Positions 44,271 to 52,565 of a stretch of DNA of 52,704 nt are shown here, one piece after another. Source of the DNA: Paracoccaceae bacterium (GTDB taxonomy: Bacteria > Pseudomonadota > Alphaproteobacteria > Rhodobacterales > Rhodobacteraceae); NCBI GenBank assembly GCA_029244725.1, contig JAQWQJ010000048.1, positions 1 through 52,704 of the forward strand, read 5' to 3'. The notes under the pieces were generated by a model. The model ran no database searches and was not told the DNA's origin. It worked only from the letters and a program-made list of their open reading frames with translations. The position numbers were made by a program, and so were the translations under genes. How positions within the stretch are numbered: position 1 is the first letter of the stretch; each line of letters starts with the position of its first letter.

Positions 44271-44477
44271 TTAATAATGCGGCGGTCTTTCATCGCCCAA
44301 GACTACGGCAACCCCGTCTGCTGCTTCGCGTTGCGCCGCGCGTTCGAGCAACATTTGCACCTTGTGGGTCAAAAGCGCGATCTCGCTGTCCTGACGGGCG
44401 ATGATGTCGGACAGTTCCTCGACTGATCGGCTCAGGTGGGCGGCGGTTTCTTCAAGCTCGGTGATGCGTGTATCCAT
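44271..44477 (-). CDS. slyX: SlyX family protein
   Basis: A 68-residue small coiled-coil protein: MDTRITELEETAAHLSRSV and then DIIARQDSEIALLTHKVQML with a heptad pattern, and a short tail ending ERPPHY, the conserved PPHY end of the SlyX family. Its role is unknown. The start at 44477 is chosen over a longer frame because the family begins with the ITELE helix. It is convergent with dnaE and divergent from hisS. Confidence 0.9.
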   Translation of the reverse strand: MDTRITELEETAAHLSRSVEELSDIIARQDSEIALLTHKVQMLLERAAQREAADGVAVVLGDERPPHY

Positions 44478-44589
44478 GTGGTTCCGATAGCACGGGCCAA
44501 AGCGCCTCACCAGCCCATGCTTGCTTGCCCCTAGCGCGTGGCTCGGCTAAACCCCGCGCGAACCCCAAAGCCCTAGCCGGATATGCATT

Positions 44590-46080
44590 ATGGCCAAGCA
44601 AAAGAAACAACCCCGTCCTAAGGCCGCAACGCCTAAAGGATTTCGCGACTACTTCGGCAATGAAGTGACTGAGCGCAGCGAAATGCTGAGCAAAATCGCT
44701 GGGGTTTATCATCGTTACGGTTTCGACGCGTTGGAAAGCGCCGCCGTCGAGACCGTTGAGGCGCTGGGCAAGTTTTTGCCTGACGTGGACCGTCCCAATG
44801 AGGGTGTTTTTGCTTGGCAGGACGAAGACGACACGTGGATGGCTTTGCGTTACGATCTGACGGCACCATTGGCGCGCGTTTTTGCACAGCACCGTAACGA
44901 TCTGCCTACCCCCTATCGCCGGTTCGCGATGGGGCCGGTTTGGCGCAACGAAAAACCAGGCCCCGGTCGTTATCGTCAGTTTTATCAGTGTGATGCGGAT
45001 ACTGTTGGCACGTCCTCGATGGCTGCAGACGCAGAAATTTGCGCGATGTTGTCGGATACTCTTGAGGCGGTTGGCATTGAGCGCGGTGACTATATTGTGC
45101 GGGTGAACAACCGTAAGGTGCTGAACGGCGTGCTTGAAACGATGGGTCTAGGTGATGATCAAGCGAAGCGTGACGCAGTGCTTCGCACAATCGACAAGTT
45201 CGACAAAGTCGGCGAGCGCGGCGTCCGTGACCTTCTTGGTAAGGGGCGTTTGGATGCGTCGGGTGCGTATATCGATGGCGTTGGGCTGAGTGATGAGCAG
45301 GCTGAACCCGTCGTCGCATTTCTAACTTCAAAGGCTGATGATGTTGACGGGACCTTTGCCAATTTGCGTGTAGCTGTTGGTGGATCAGAAATTGGCCTCA
45401 AAGGTATCGAAGAGCTTGAGCAAATTGCCTCGTTGCTAGGGGCGCAAGGATACGCGTCTGACCGCATTGTTATCGACCCCTCGGTCGTTCGTGGTCTCGG
45501 TTACTACACAGGCCCCGTTTATGAGGCTGAACTTACCTTCGAAATTCTAGATGAAAAAGGCCGCAAACGTCAGTTCGGCTCTGTTGCAGGCGGCGGTCGT
45601 TACGATGACCTCGTCAAACGCTTCACTGGCCAAGAGGTTCCGGCCACTGGCGTTTCCATCGGTGTGGATCGTCTTCTCGCGGCGCTTCGTGAAAAGGGTC
45701 GCATTCAATCGCAAACCCAAGGGCCTGTCGTTGTTACGGTTATGGATCGCGAACGGATGGCCGACTACCAGACCATGGTTGCTGAATTGCGTAACGCGGG
45801 CATTCGTGCCGAAGTTTACCTCGGTAATCCAAAGAATTTCGGCAATCAGTTGAAGTACGCGGACAAGCGGAACTCTCCTATCGCAGTCATCGAAGGCGGC
45901 GATGAAAAGGAAGCTGGGATCGTGCAGATCAAGGATCTCTACCTCGGGGCGAAAATCGCTGAGAGCGCGAGCCTTGAGGAATGGCGCGGTAACCCGAGCC
46001 AATTTGAGGTGCCTCGCGATCTATTGGTCGCGAAAGTTCGTGAGATTTTGGCCAACCAATCTGGGGCCGGACAGGACTAA
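44590..46080 (+). CDS. hisS: Histidyl-tRNA synthetase
   Basis: A 496-residue class-II synthetase that charges tRNA-His. A lysine-rich N-terminus leads to [11 protein letters not shown]. Motif 2 is [29 protein letters not shown]. The histidine-binding loop is [15 protein letters not shown] and motif 3 is [15 protein letters not shown]. The C-terminal anticodon-binding domain is present. The length is that of the alphaproteobacterial form. Its stop overlaps the hisZ start by one base (TAATG), the usual hisS-hisZ-hisG arrangement. Confidence 0.96.
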   Translation: MAKQKKQPRPKAATPKGFRDYFGNEVTERSEMLSKIAGVYHRYGFDALESAAVETVEALGKFLPDVDRPNEGVFAWQDEDDTWMALRYDLTAPLARVFAQHRNDLPTPYRRFAMGPVWRNEKPGPGRYRQFYQCDADTVGTSSMAADAEICAMLSDTLEAVGIERGDYIVRVNNRKVLNGVLETMGLGDDQAKRDAVLRTIDKFDKVGERGVRDLLGKGRLDASGAYIDGVGLSDEQAEPVVAFLTSKADDVDGTFANLRVAVGGSEIGLKGIEELEQIASLLGAQGYASDRIVIDPSVVRGLGYYTGPVYEAELTFEILDEKGRKRQFGSVAGGGRYDDLVKRFTGQEVPATGVSIGVDRLLAALREKGRIQSQTQGPVVVTVMDRERMADYQTMVAELRNAGIRAEVYLGNPKNFGNQLKYADKRNSPIAVIEGGDEKEAGIVQIKDLYLGAKIAESASLEEWRGNPSQFEVPRDLLVAKVREILANQSGAGQD

Positions 46081-47168
46081 TGGTCAACCGGACGGAAACC
46101 CGGGCCGAAGCCCTTCGGCTGAAAAGCATCTTTGAAGCTGCAGGCGCGCAATCTGTCGAGATGGATATTCTGCAGCCTGCTGAAGTTTTGTTGGACCTTT
46201 ACGGCGAAGACATTCGCGGCCGCGCCTACGTGACCTCTGACGCGCTTTGGGGCGAACAAATGTTGCGGCCGGACTTTACGGTGCCGGTTGTTCAGATGCA
46301 TATGAACGAGGGCGCAGAGCCGGCGTGCTACACCTATGCCGGTGAGGTATTTCGCCAGCAAGAAGACGCACCTAATCGTGCTAACCAGTATCTTCAGGTT
46401 GGGTATGAGGTCTTTGATCGCGCGAACTCTGCTGTGGCCGACGCTGAGGTGTTTAGCCTGATCCGTCAAGCGCTGGGTGATCTGCCACTTCGCGCAGCGA
46501 CCGGTGATATCGGATTGCTGATGTCTGCCGTTGCCGGGCTAAAAACAACTGAGGCCCGTAAGGCAGCACTTATGCGCCACATCTGGCGGCCACGTCGTTT
46601 TCGATGGTTGTTGGATCGCTTTTCTGGACGTCTTGAGGTGCCTGAGACACGCGCTGCGCTGCTGTCTGCCGATGATCCGCACCTAAGTGGTGGGCCGATG
46701 ATTGGTTTACGCAGCAAGTCCGAAATCGACGCTCGAATTGACGCTCTACGCGAGGATGCCGCGGTTTCGTTAATCTCTGATGCTGAGATTGACCTAATAG
46801 ATGCGCTGCTTTCCGTCCGTGAAAGCTTGCCCGCCGCGTTAGAACATTTGCGCGATATTGCGGTCGACATGCCGTCAATTGAACCTGCAGTAGAGCGCCT
46901 TGCGCTTCGCATGGACGCGATGTCAGATAGGGGCGAGGATTTAGAAACCTTGGACTTTGAAGCCAGCTACGGGCGCACGTCCATGGAATATTACGACGGG
47001 TTTGTTTTCGGATTCTACGATCAAAGCCGCGCCGATCTGCCACCTGTTGCAACTGGCGGCCGATACGATGCTTTGACCAAAGTTCTTGGAAAAGGCGATG
47101 CCATTCCAGCTGTCGGCGGTGTGATCCGCCCAGAGCTTCTATTGGGGCTGGAAAGGGGCGAGGCATGA
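46080..47168 (+). CDS. hisZ: ATP phosphoribosyltransferase regulatory subunit
   Basis: A 362-residue HisZ, a catalytically inactive paralogue of histidyl-tRNA synthetase. It keeps the synthetase core (LRPDFTVPVVQMHMN, YAGEVFRQQ, GRTSMEYYDGFVFGFY, PPVATGGRYDALTKVLG) but not the full ATP site or the anticodon domain. It is required with the short HisG, forming a hetero-octamer that gives feedback inhibition by histidine. It overlaps hisG by 4 bp (ATGA). Confidence 0.95.
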   Translation: MVNRTETRAEALRLKSIFEAAGAQSVEMDILQPAEVLLDLYGEDIRGRAYVTSDALWGEQMLRPDFTVPVVQMHMNEGAEPACYTYAGEVFRQQEDAPNRANQYLQVGYEVFDRANSAVADAEVFSLIRQALGDLPLRAATGDIGLLMSAVAGLKTTEARKAALMRHIWRPRRFRWLLDRFSGRLEVPETRAALLSADDPHLSGGPMIGLRSKSEIDARIDALREDAAVSLISDAEIDLIDALLSVRESLPAALEHLRDIAVDMPSIEPAVERLALRMDAMSDRGEDLETLDFEASYGRTSMEYYDGFVFGFYDQSRADLPPVATGGRYDALTKVLGKGDAIPAVGGVIRPELLLGLERGEA

Positions 47169-47857
47169 CAATCAAGTTGGGAATTCCGTCCAAAGGGCGT
47201 CTCATGGAGAAGACGTTTGACTGGTTTGGCGAACGCGGCGTTTCCATGTCCCGCACTGGTTCCGACCGAGAATATGCTGGCGCCGTTGAAGGTGTTGAGG
47301 GCGTGCAGCTAGTCCTACTTTCAGCTGGGGAAATCCCGCGTGAGTTGGCGGCAGGGCGTATTCATTTGGGCGTCACCGGCCAGGATTTGATCCGAGAGAA
47401 ACTGGCCAATTGGTCGGCGCGGGTTGAGGAACTGGCAGAGCTTGGCTTTGGTCATGCTGACCTGATTATCGGGGTGCCGTCAGCTTGGGTTGATGTGGAT
47501 ACGCTTGATGACCTTGATGCAGCGTCTGCCGCGTTTCGCAGTGCACATGGCTTTCGTTTGCGGATTGCCACTAAATACCACCGTCTGATCCGTGACTATC
47601 TGCGTGAACATGGTGTGGCCGACTATCAGTTGGTCGACAGCCAAGGCGCGACTGAAGGCACAGTGAAAAACCTGACCGCCGAGGCGATTGCCGATATCAC
47701 TTCAACCGGTGAAACTTTGCGCGCGAACCATTTGAAGATCTTAAAAGAAGAGCCTGTTCTACGCTCGCAAGCGACGCTGTTTCGCAGTCGCGTCGCCGAA
47801 GTGGATGCAGCCGGGCAATTTGCGCTTACGACGTTGAAAACAAAGCTCGGCGTTTAA
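47165..47857 (+). CDS. hisG: ATP phosphoribosyltransferase catalytic subunit, short form
   Basis: A 230-residue HisG, first enzyme of histidine synthesis. It shows LGIPSKGRLMEKTFDWF, GEIPRELAAGRIHLGVTGQDLIRE, IATKYHRLIRDYLREHGV and VDSQGATEGTVKNLTAEAIADI (phosphoribosyl binding). It lacks the C-terminal regulatory domain of long HisG, which is why HisZ is present just upstream. Two bases after its stop codon a 19-bp copy of the IS1595 terminal repeat begins, so its native downstream region has been lost. Confidence 0.96.
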   Translation: MTIKLGIPSKGRLMEKTFDWFGERGVSMSRTGSDREYAGAVEGVEGVQLVLLSAGEIPRELAAGRIHLGVTGQDLIREKLANWSARVEELAELGFGHADLIIGVPSAWVDVDTLDDLDAASAAFRSAHGFRLRIATKYHRLIRDYLREHGVADYQLVDSQGATEGTVKNLTAEAIADITSTGETLRANHLKILKEEPVLRSQATLFRSRVAEVDAAGQFALTTLKTKLGV

Positions 47858-47859
47858 TA

Positions 47860-47878
47860 GTTATCTGGGTCAGCCCCT
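47860..47878 (+). repeat. Solitary IS1595 terminal repeat (IS scar)
   Basis: The 19 bases gttatctgggtcagcccct are identical to the terminal repeats at 117-135 and (reverse complement) 52566-52584. No IS body adjoins: the side that should lead into the IS is the end of hisG, and the outer side is the flp coding sequence. A 19-bp chance match in this window is extremely unlikely. It is best read as what remained after an IS insertion and a deletion. Confidence 0.9.
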
Positions 47879-47879
47879 T

Positions 47880-48071
47880 CAGTATTTTGAAGAACTAAAA
47901 CAATTTGTAGCTAACGAAGACGGCGCGATCACTATTGACTATGTGGTTTTGCTGGCAGGTACGATCGGGTTGGCAGTCGCTGGAACCACGGTCGTTCGGT
48001 CGTCCACGGCTGATGTTAGCGGGCAGGTCGGCACAGCCGCAGCTGACGTTGAAACAACATCATCTTTCTAA
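47880..48071 (+). pseudogene. Flp-type pilin, 5'-truncated by IS scar
   Basis: The frame reads QYFEELKQFVANEDG, then AITIDYVVLLAGTIGLAVAG, then a short threonine- and serine-rich tail to the stop. This is a type IVb (Flp/Fap) prepilin: a short leader ending in G, the cleavage context G-AITIDY with an acidic residue at +5, and one hydrophobic helix. It resembles Rhodobacteraceae pilins with VTVDWVVLTA. In-frame sequence upstream runs into the IS repeat and hisG with no ATG, GTG or TTG and no ribosome-binding site, so the start and a few residues are missing. It could be translated only from an unusual start such as CTG 47865. Confidence 0.75.
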
Positions 48072-48093
48072 CTAAGAGAAAACATTCTTGATT

Positions 48094-48116
48094 TGAGGCG
48101 GGGACAACCCGCCTCA
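48094..48116. terminator. Bidirectional hairpin between the pilin remnant and yciA
   Basis: TGAGGCGGG and CCCGCCTCA form a 9-bp perfect stem with a 5-base loop. It lies 22 bp after the pilin stop and 2 bp beyond the end of the minus-strand yciA gene, so it can stop transcripts from both sides. It would also be the first terminator met by hisG transcription after the deletion. Confidence 0.75.
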
Positions 48117-48118
48117 TA

Positions 48119-48514
48119 TCAGGATTTTTCAGTGGATACGCTTACTGGCCGTGGTCTTCCGTTTTCGTCGATGGCGACAAAGGTAAAGACTGCCTCGGTC
48201 ACTTTCTCACGTTTTCCAATGACGCCTCGGTTCGCCCATGCTTCGATACCAACAGCGATTGACGTCGTGCCGATCCGGATGATGTTGGTATAGACACACA
48301 ATACATCTCCGACTTTTACGGGTTGGATGAACTTCATTGCGTCTACGGCAATGGTCGCCACGCGACCCTGTGCGGTCTCGCGGGAAACTATGCCCGCAGC
48401 GATATCCATTTGCGATAGTACCCAACCGCCGAAGATGTCGCCGTTGACGTTTACATCAGACGGCATAGCGACCGTGCGGAGGGTAAGGTCGCCCTTTGGG
48501 GTGTCTTCAGACAT
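48119..48514 (-). CDS. yciA: Acyl-CoA thioesterase, YciA family
   Basis: A 131-residue hotdog-fold thioesterase. LRTVAMPSDVNVNGDIFGGWVLSQMDIAAG contains the conserved N-GDIFGGW helix region with the catalytic aspartate, and VDAMKFIQPVKVGDVLCVYT follows. Such enzymes hydrolyse short- to medium-chain acyl-CoA in the cytoplasm. It lies 10 bp after the DUF1489 gene on the same strand and shares its transcript. Confidence 0.93.
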   Translation of the reverse strand: MSEDTPKGDLTLRTVAMPSDVNVNGDIFGGWVLSQMDIAAGIVSRETAQGRVATIAVDAMKFIQPVKVGDVLCVYTNIIRIGTTSIAVGIEAWANRGVIGKREKVTEAVFTFVAIDENGRPRPVSVSTEKS

Positions 48515-48524
48515 CTTCTTTTCC

Positions 48525-48953
48525 TTATAGTACGCCGATATCGGCCAGTTCGCCGGCCATCTCTGGCGGCAATTGATCTTCGTTGTCGCGACCTTCAGTT
48601 AGGTCAGGCGGGGCGTCATCGGGGTTTAGGTAACGCCATCCTTGAAATGGGCGTTTGGGCGCTTGGACGGTGCGATAAAGTTTGGGTTCCAGCACAAAGG
48701 CACAGCGGCGAATGCCGTCCTCGCCGATCACCTCATCAAACCGAATTAGCTTTTGGCGACATTGGATGACACCTTTGAACACCCAAAAAATACTGCCCCC
48801 ATCAACGATGTCTGCTTCGCGTTTTGGCCACATACGAGTGATGTGCCGCGGCAAGCCATCGGGGCCCTGTGCCCGGGGGTTTTGATGCCACTCAGACAGG
48901 CCTTCAACGGTTTCCGTGCCCACGCTTAGTTTGATGATATGTTGTTTTGCCAA
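48525..48953 (-). CDS. DUF1489 family protein
   Basis: A 142-residue alphaproteobacterial protein of unknown function. The frame has AKQHIIKLSVGTETVEGL at the point where the family normally begins MxKxHxxKL, and TRMWPKREADIVDGGSIFWVFKGVIQCRQ and FVLEPKLYRTVQAPKRPFQGWRYL further on. No ATG is available at the conserved start; TTG 48953 is the best choice, with GGGG about six bases upstream. It is divergent from nrdJ across 89 bp. Confidence 0.85.
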   Translation of the reverse strand: MAKQHIIKLSVGTETVEGLSEWHQNPRAQGPDGLPRHITRMWPKREADIVDGGSIFWVFKGVIQCRQKLIRFDEVIGEDGIRRCAFVLEPKLYRTVQAPKRPFQGWRYLNPDDAPPDLTEGRDNEDQLPPEMAGELADIGVL

Positions 48954-48973
48954 TTCCGACCCCAGATTCCCTA

Positions 48974-48986
48974 CCAATAGTATTGG
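48974..48986. promoter_or_regulatory. Palindrome CCAATA-G-TATTGG between DUF1489 and nrdJ
   Basis: A perfect 6-bp inverted repeat around a central G, nested beside an outer CCCC/GATTCC and GGAATC/GGGG pair, in the 89-bp divergent gap. It may be an operator for nrdJ or a start-site structure. It does not fit the NrdR box consensus as I know it. Confidence 0.4.
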
Positions 48987-49042
48987 AATCGGGGCGAGCT
49001 TCAAGGTATTGTGGCGTGTCTACAAAAATGAGGGATACACCT

Positions 49043-51340
49043 ATGAGCCGCTTTGCTGCCCCGATTGCGGAACAGATCTGGGATATGAAATACCGCTTCA
49101 AACAGGCGGATGGCACACCCATTGATCAATCGGTCGAGGACAGCTGGAGACGGATTGCGCGCTCGCTTGCCTCTGTCGAAAAAGAGCCCACAATTTGGGA
49201 AGACAAGTTTTATCAGGCACTTGAGGATTTCAAATACCTGCCCGCTGGCCGGATCACTGCTGGTGCTGGCACTGAGCGCCGTGTGACATTGTTTAACTGT
49301 TTCGTCATGGGCACGATCCCAGACAGCATGGGTGGCATCTTCGATATGCTGAAAGAGGCCGCGCTGACGATGCAACAAGGCGGGGGAATCGGTTACGATT
49401 TTTCAACTATTCGCCCCAAGGGCGCGGATGTGATGGGCGTGGCGGCGGATGCATCTGGGCCGTTGTCGTTCATGGACGTCTGGGACGCGATGTGCCGCAC
49501 TATCATGAGCGCTGGCAGCCGTCGTGGCGCAATGATGGCAACGATGCGTTGCGACCATCCCGATATCGAAGATTTCATCACCGCCAAATCAGACGCAGCT
49601 CGATTGCGGATGTTCAACGTCTCGGTGCTGGTGACGGATAAATTCATGGAGGCCGTCAAGGCCGACGGTCAGTGGAAACTTCAGTTCAACGACAAGGTTT
49701 ATCACACCGTCAACGCACGTGATCTGTGGAATAAGATCATGCAGTCGACCTATGATTATGCTGAACCCGGTGTGATTTTCATCGACCGGATCAATGACGC
49801 CAACAACCTCAGCTATGTCGAAAGCATCGCCGCGACGAACCCGTGTGGCGAACAACCTTTGCCGCCCTATGGTGCATGTTTGCTGGGGTCGATCAACCTC
49901 GCGCGGTTGGTGCATTCGCCGTATGAGGACGGCAAGGCGCATGTTTGCTTGACGGCTTTGAATGATCTCGTGGCGACGGCTGTTCGAATGATGGACAACG
50001 TGGTTGAAGCGTCAAAATTTCCACTGCCGCAGCAAGAGCAAGAAGCCCAAGCCAAGCGCCGGATCGGCCTTGGGGTTACTGGACTTGCGGATGCATTGCT
50101 GATGACGGGTTTGGAATACGGCACTGATGAAGCGGCCGCGAAAACTGAGGAATGGATGAAAGCCATCGCGCGGGCGTCCTATTTGGCATCAGTGGATCTT
50201 GCCACGGAAAAGGGCGCATTCCCCTTGTTCGATGCTGAACCGTACCTTTCATCAGGCAATATGAAGCAAATGGATAACGACGTCCGCGATGCAATCCGTG
50301 AGCACGGTATCCGCAACGCGCTTCTTACGTCAGTCGCGCCAACCGGCACGATTAGCCTCTATGCAGGCAATGTTTCATCGGGGATCGAGCCTGTATTTGC
50401 CTATGCCTACACCCGCAAAGTGCTGCAAAAAGACGGCTCGCGCACCGAAGAAGAGGTCGTCGATTACGCAGTGCAGATGTGGCGCGACAAGTTTGGCGAC
50501 AAGCCTTTGCCGGACCACTTTGTTAACGCGCAAACCCTTGCGCCAACTGCGCATGTCAAAATGCAGGCGGCGGCGCAAAAATGGATCGACAGCTCGATCT
50601 CTAAGACGATCAACTGCCCCGAAGACATCAGCTTTGAAGACTTCAAAGACGTCTACATGCAGGCGTGGGACAGCGGCTGTAAGGGTTGCACGACCTACCG
50701 TCCGAATGATGTCACTGGCAGTGTTCTAAGTATCAGCGAAGAGAAATCAGCGCCGGAAGTCGTGGCCAAGGACGATGACGAACCGATGCAGCCGCATGGG
50801 GACGTGATTTATATGTCCGAGCCGCTGGACAGACCACAGTCGCTTGAGGGATCAACTTACAAGCTGAAATGGCCGGATTCTGAGCACGCGATTTACCTAA
50901 CCGTCAACGATATCATCGTTGGTGGCCGACGCCGTCCGTTTGAGGTGTTCATCAACTCAAAGAACATGGAACACTACGCTTGGACGCTGGCGCTAACCCG
51001 AATGATCTCAGCAGTGTTCCGTCGAGGTGGCGACGTTTCCTTTGTCGTGGAAGAACTGAAAGCGGTGTTTGATCCGCGCGGTGGTGCTTGGGTGCAAGGC
51101 AAATACATCCCGTCGATCCTTGCAGCTATTGGTGGTGTGATTGAGCGCCACATGGTGGCAATCGGATTCCTAGAAGGCGAGGGGCAGGGGCTAAAGTCCG
51201 ACCCGCAGGCCGAAGCGATGGTCGTCAACACTGATACCAAACCGCGCGGCAAGGCTTGCCCAAGCTGCGGACAGTTCGACCTTCGAATGGTTGAGGGCTG
51301 CATGACGTGCGCCAGTTGCGGTCACAGCAAGTGCGGTTAA
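49043..51340 (+). CDS. nrdJ: Ribonucleoside-diphosphate reductase, adenosylcobalamin-dependent (class II)
   Basis: A 765-residue class-II reductase that makes deoxynucleotides with adenosylcobalamin. TLFNCFVMGTIPDSMGGIF carries the first redox cysteine and MQQGGGIGYDFSTIRPKG the substrate region. NPCGEQPLPPYGACLLGSINLARL has the radical-site Cys-Glu, and SVAPTGTISLYAGNVSSG is the phosphate loop. After a linker the C-terminus ends in a zinc-ribbon-like CPSCGQFDLRMVEGCMTCASCGHSKC that regenerates the active site. It has no obvious N-terminal ATP cone. ATG 49043 has aggga eight bases upstream. No cobalamin riboswitch fits in the short upstream gap. Confidence 0.95.
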   Translation: MSRFAAPIAEQIWDMKYRFKQADGTPIDQSVEDSWRRIARSLASVEKEPTIWEDKFYQALEDFKYLPAGRITAGAGTERRVTLFNCFVMGTIPDSMGGIFDMLKEAALTMQQGGGIGYDFSTIRPKGADVMGVAADASGPLSFMDVWDAMCRTIMSAGSRRGAMMATMRCDHPDIEDFITAKSDAARLRMFNVSVLVTDKFMEAVKADGQWKLQFNDKVYHTVNARDLWNKIMQSTYDYAEPGVIFIDRINDANNLSYVESIAATNPCGEQPLPPYGACLLGSINLARLVHSPYEDGKAHVCLTALNDLVATAVRMMDNVVEASKFPLPQQEQEAQAKRRIGLGVTGLADALLMTGLEYGTDEAAAKTEEWMKAIARASYLASVDLATEKGAFPLFDAEPYLSSGNMKQMDNDVRDAIREHGIRNALLTSVAPTGTISLYAGNVSSGIEPVFAYAYTRKVLQKDGSRTEEEVVDYAVQMWRDKFGDKPLPDHFVNAQTLAPTAHVKMQAAAQKWIDSSISKTINCPEDISFEDFKDVYMQAWDSGCKGCTTYRPNDVTGSVLSISEEKSAPEVVAKDDDEPMQPHGDVIYMSEPLDRPQSLEGSTYKLKWPDSEHAIYLTVNDIIVGGRRRPFEVFINSKNMEHYAWTLALTRMISAVFRRGGDVSFVVEELKAVFDPRGGAWVQGKYIPSILAAIGGVIERHMVAIGFLEGEGQGLKSDPQAEAMVVNTDTKPRGKACPSCGQFDLRMVEGCMTCASCGHSKCG

Positions 51341-51522
51341 GCGTACGTTAAGACCTATTGCCCCAATGTTGCCTTAATTCGGCGATATCAAAATTCAAAA
51401 TGGTGGGATGTGTGGAATTTGACTCACATCCGCCCAATAAGTGCATTTTAGCGTCGAACGCCCTTTTTCCCTTTGGGTGAGAGTGGTATTTGACGAAAAA
51501 AAGATGTGTTGAGGATGTAGTA

Positions 51523-52497
51523 ATGAGGAACCTGTTCGCAGTTCTGATGGCTGGCGGGCTGACCTTTGGGTCAATGGCCGCCGCTCAGGGCGTGTCTAAC
51601 GGCCTCACTTCAGCTTACTTTTCTCAACCAGCTTATGAAGGCCCTGCGACACGGGTGAAAATCGGCTACGGTCGTATGATCAATAACGATTTGATTGGCG
51701 AACTTCGTGATCGTTGGCAAACGGCATCATATACGTCTAGCCGAGTGATGGGCAATGATTGGAACGGAGAGATGCCGTCCGATATTGGGTCGCTTCTTGA
51801 ATACCGACTGCAGACGAAGATTATTGCACCCGGTGACGTGGAAAACCCTGTTCCCAATGATCGCTTATATTCAACATCAGTCTCGTTAGGTGCACATACC
51901 CACTTTTCGGTGGGACCGGGCGAGGTAAGCCTGGGTGGTGATGTGGTCATCACGGGGCCAATGACAGGTTTGGCTGATCTGCAATATTTCGTGCACGACA
52001 TTATCAATCGTGACGTTCCATCGGCCTCAACAAAGGCAGATATGATCCCTAATGGGTTCCACCCTGGGCTTGTCGCTGAATTTGGCAGGCCGATTGCCCT
52101 TAGCAATGCAGCTGAAATTCGCCCGTTTGCCGAAGTGCGAACAGGCGACGAAACTTTGATCCGCTCGGGCGTCGATTTCTATTTCGGTGGTATTGTTGAT
52201 AACGACCTTCTTGTGCGTGATCAGGTGACGGGTCAGCGTTACCGAACTGTGCGCGGCGACACTTTGCCGGGCTATGGCTTTATCGTCGGCGGTGATTTTG
52301 CCGCCATGGGCAGTTCGATCTATTTGCCAGATCGCGGGCCTGATATGACCGATCAACGTACACGATTGCGCGCAGGCGTTATGTGGCAGGGCGATGCGAA
52401 CTCGGTATTCTATGGAATGACTTGGCTCAGCAAAGAATTCGACACGCAGGAAGAATCCCAGTTTGTGGGTTCTTTGCGCCTCAATTTCGAATTTTAA
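51523..52497 (+). CDS. LpxR/DUF2219-like outer-membrane protein
   Basis: A 324-residue exported protein. MRNLFAVLMAGGLTFGSMAAA is a signal peptide. The mature part is rich in alternating beta strands and ends LRLNFEF, with a terminal phenylalanine, as outer-membrane barrels do. The layout (NNDLIGELRDRWQTASYTSS near the N-terminus, SLGAHTHFS, repeated FAEVRTGDET and RAGVMWQGDAN strands) resembles the lipid A 3'-O-deacylase LpxR family (DUF2219). I could not confirm every catalytic residue, so deacylase activity is inferred. ATG 51523 with gagg upstream is preferred over longer TTG frames. A small CTTCTC/GAGAAA hairpin follows. Confidence 0.72.
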   Translation: MRNLFAVLMAGGLTFGSMAAAQGVSNGLTSAYFSQPAYEGPATRVKIGYGRMINNDLIGELRDRWQTASYTSSRVMGNDWNGEMPSDIGSLLEYRLQTKIIAPGDVENPVPNDRLYSTSVSLGAHTHFSVGPGEVSLGGDVVITGPMTGLADLQYFVHDIINRDVPSASTKADMIPNGFHPGLVAEFGRPIALSNAAEIRPFAEVRTGDETLIRSGVDFYFGGIVDNDLLVRDQVTGQRYRTVRGDTLPGYGFIVGGDFAAMGSSIYLPDRGPDMTDQRTRLRAGVMWQGDANSVFYGMTWLSKEFDTQEESQFVGSLRLNFEF

Positions 52498-52565
52498 ACC
52501 TAAGCGCGAATCAGGGGCTTCTCAGGATGAGAAACGTCTGGTAACCTACGGTTAATAAAAAAACT

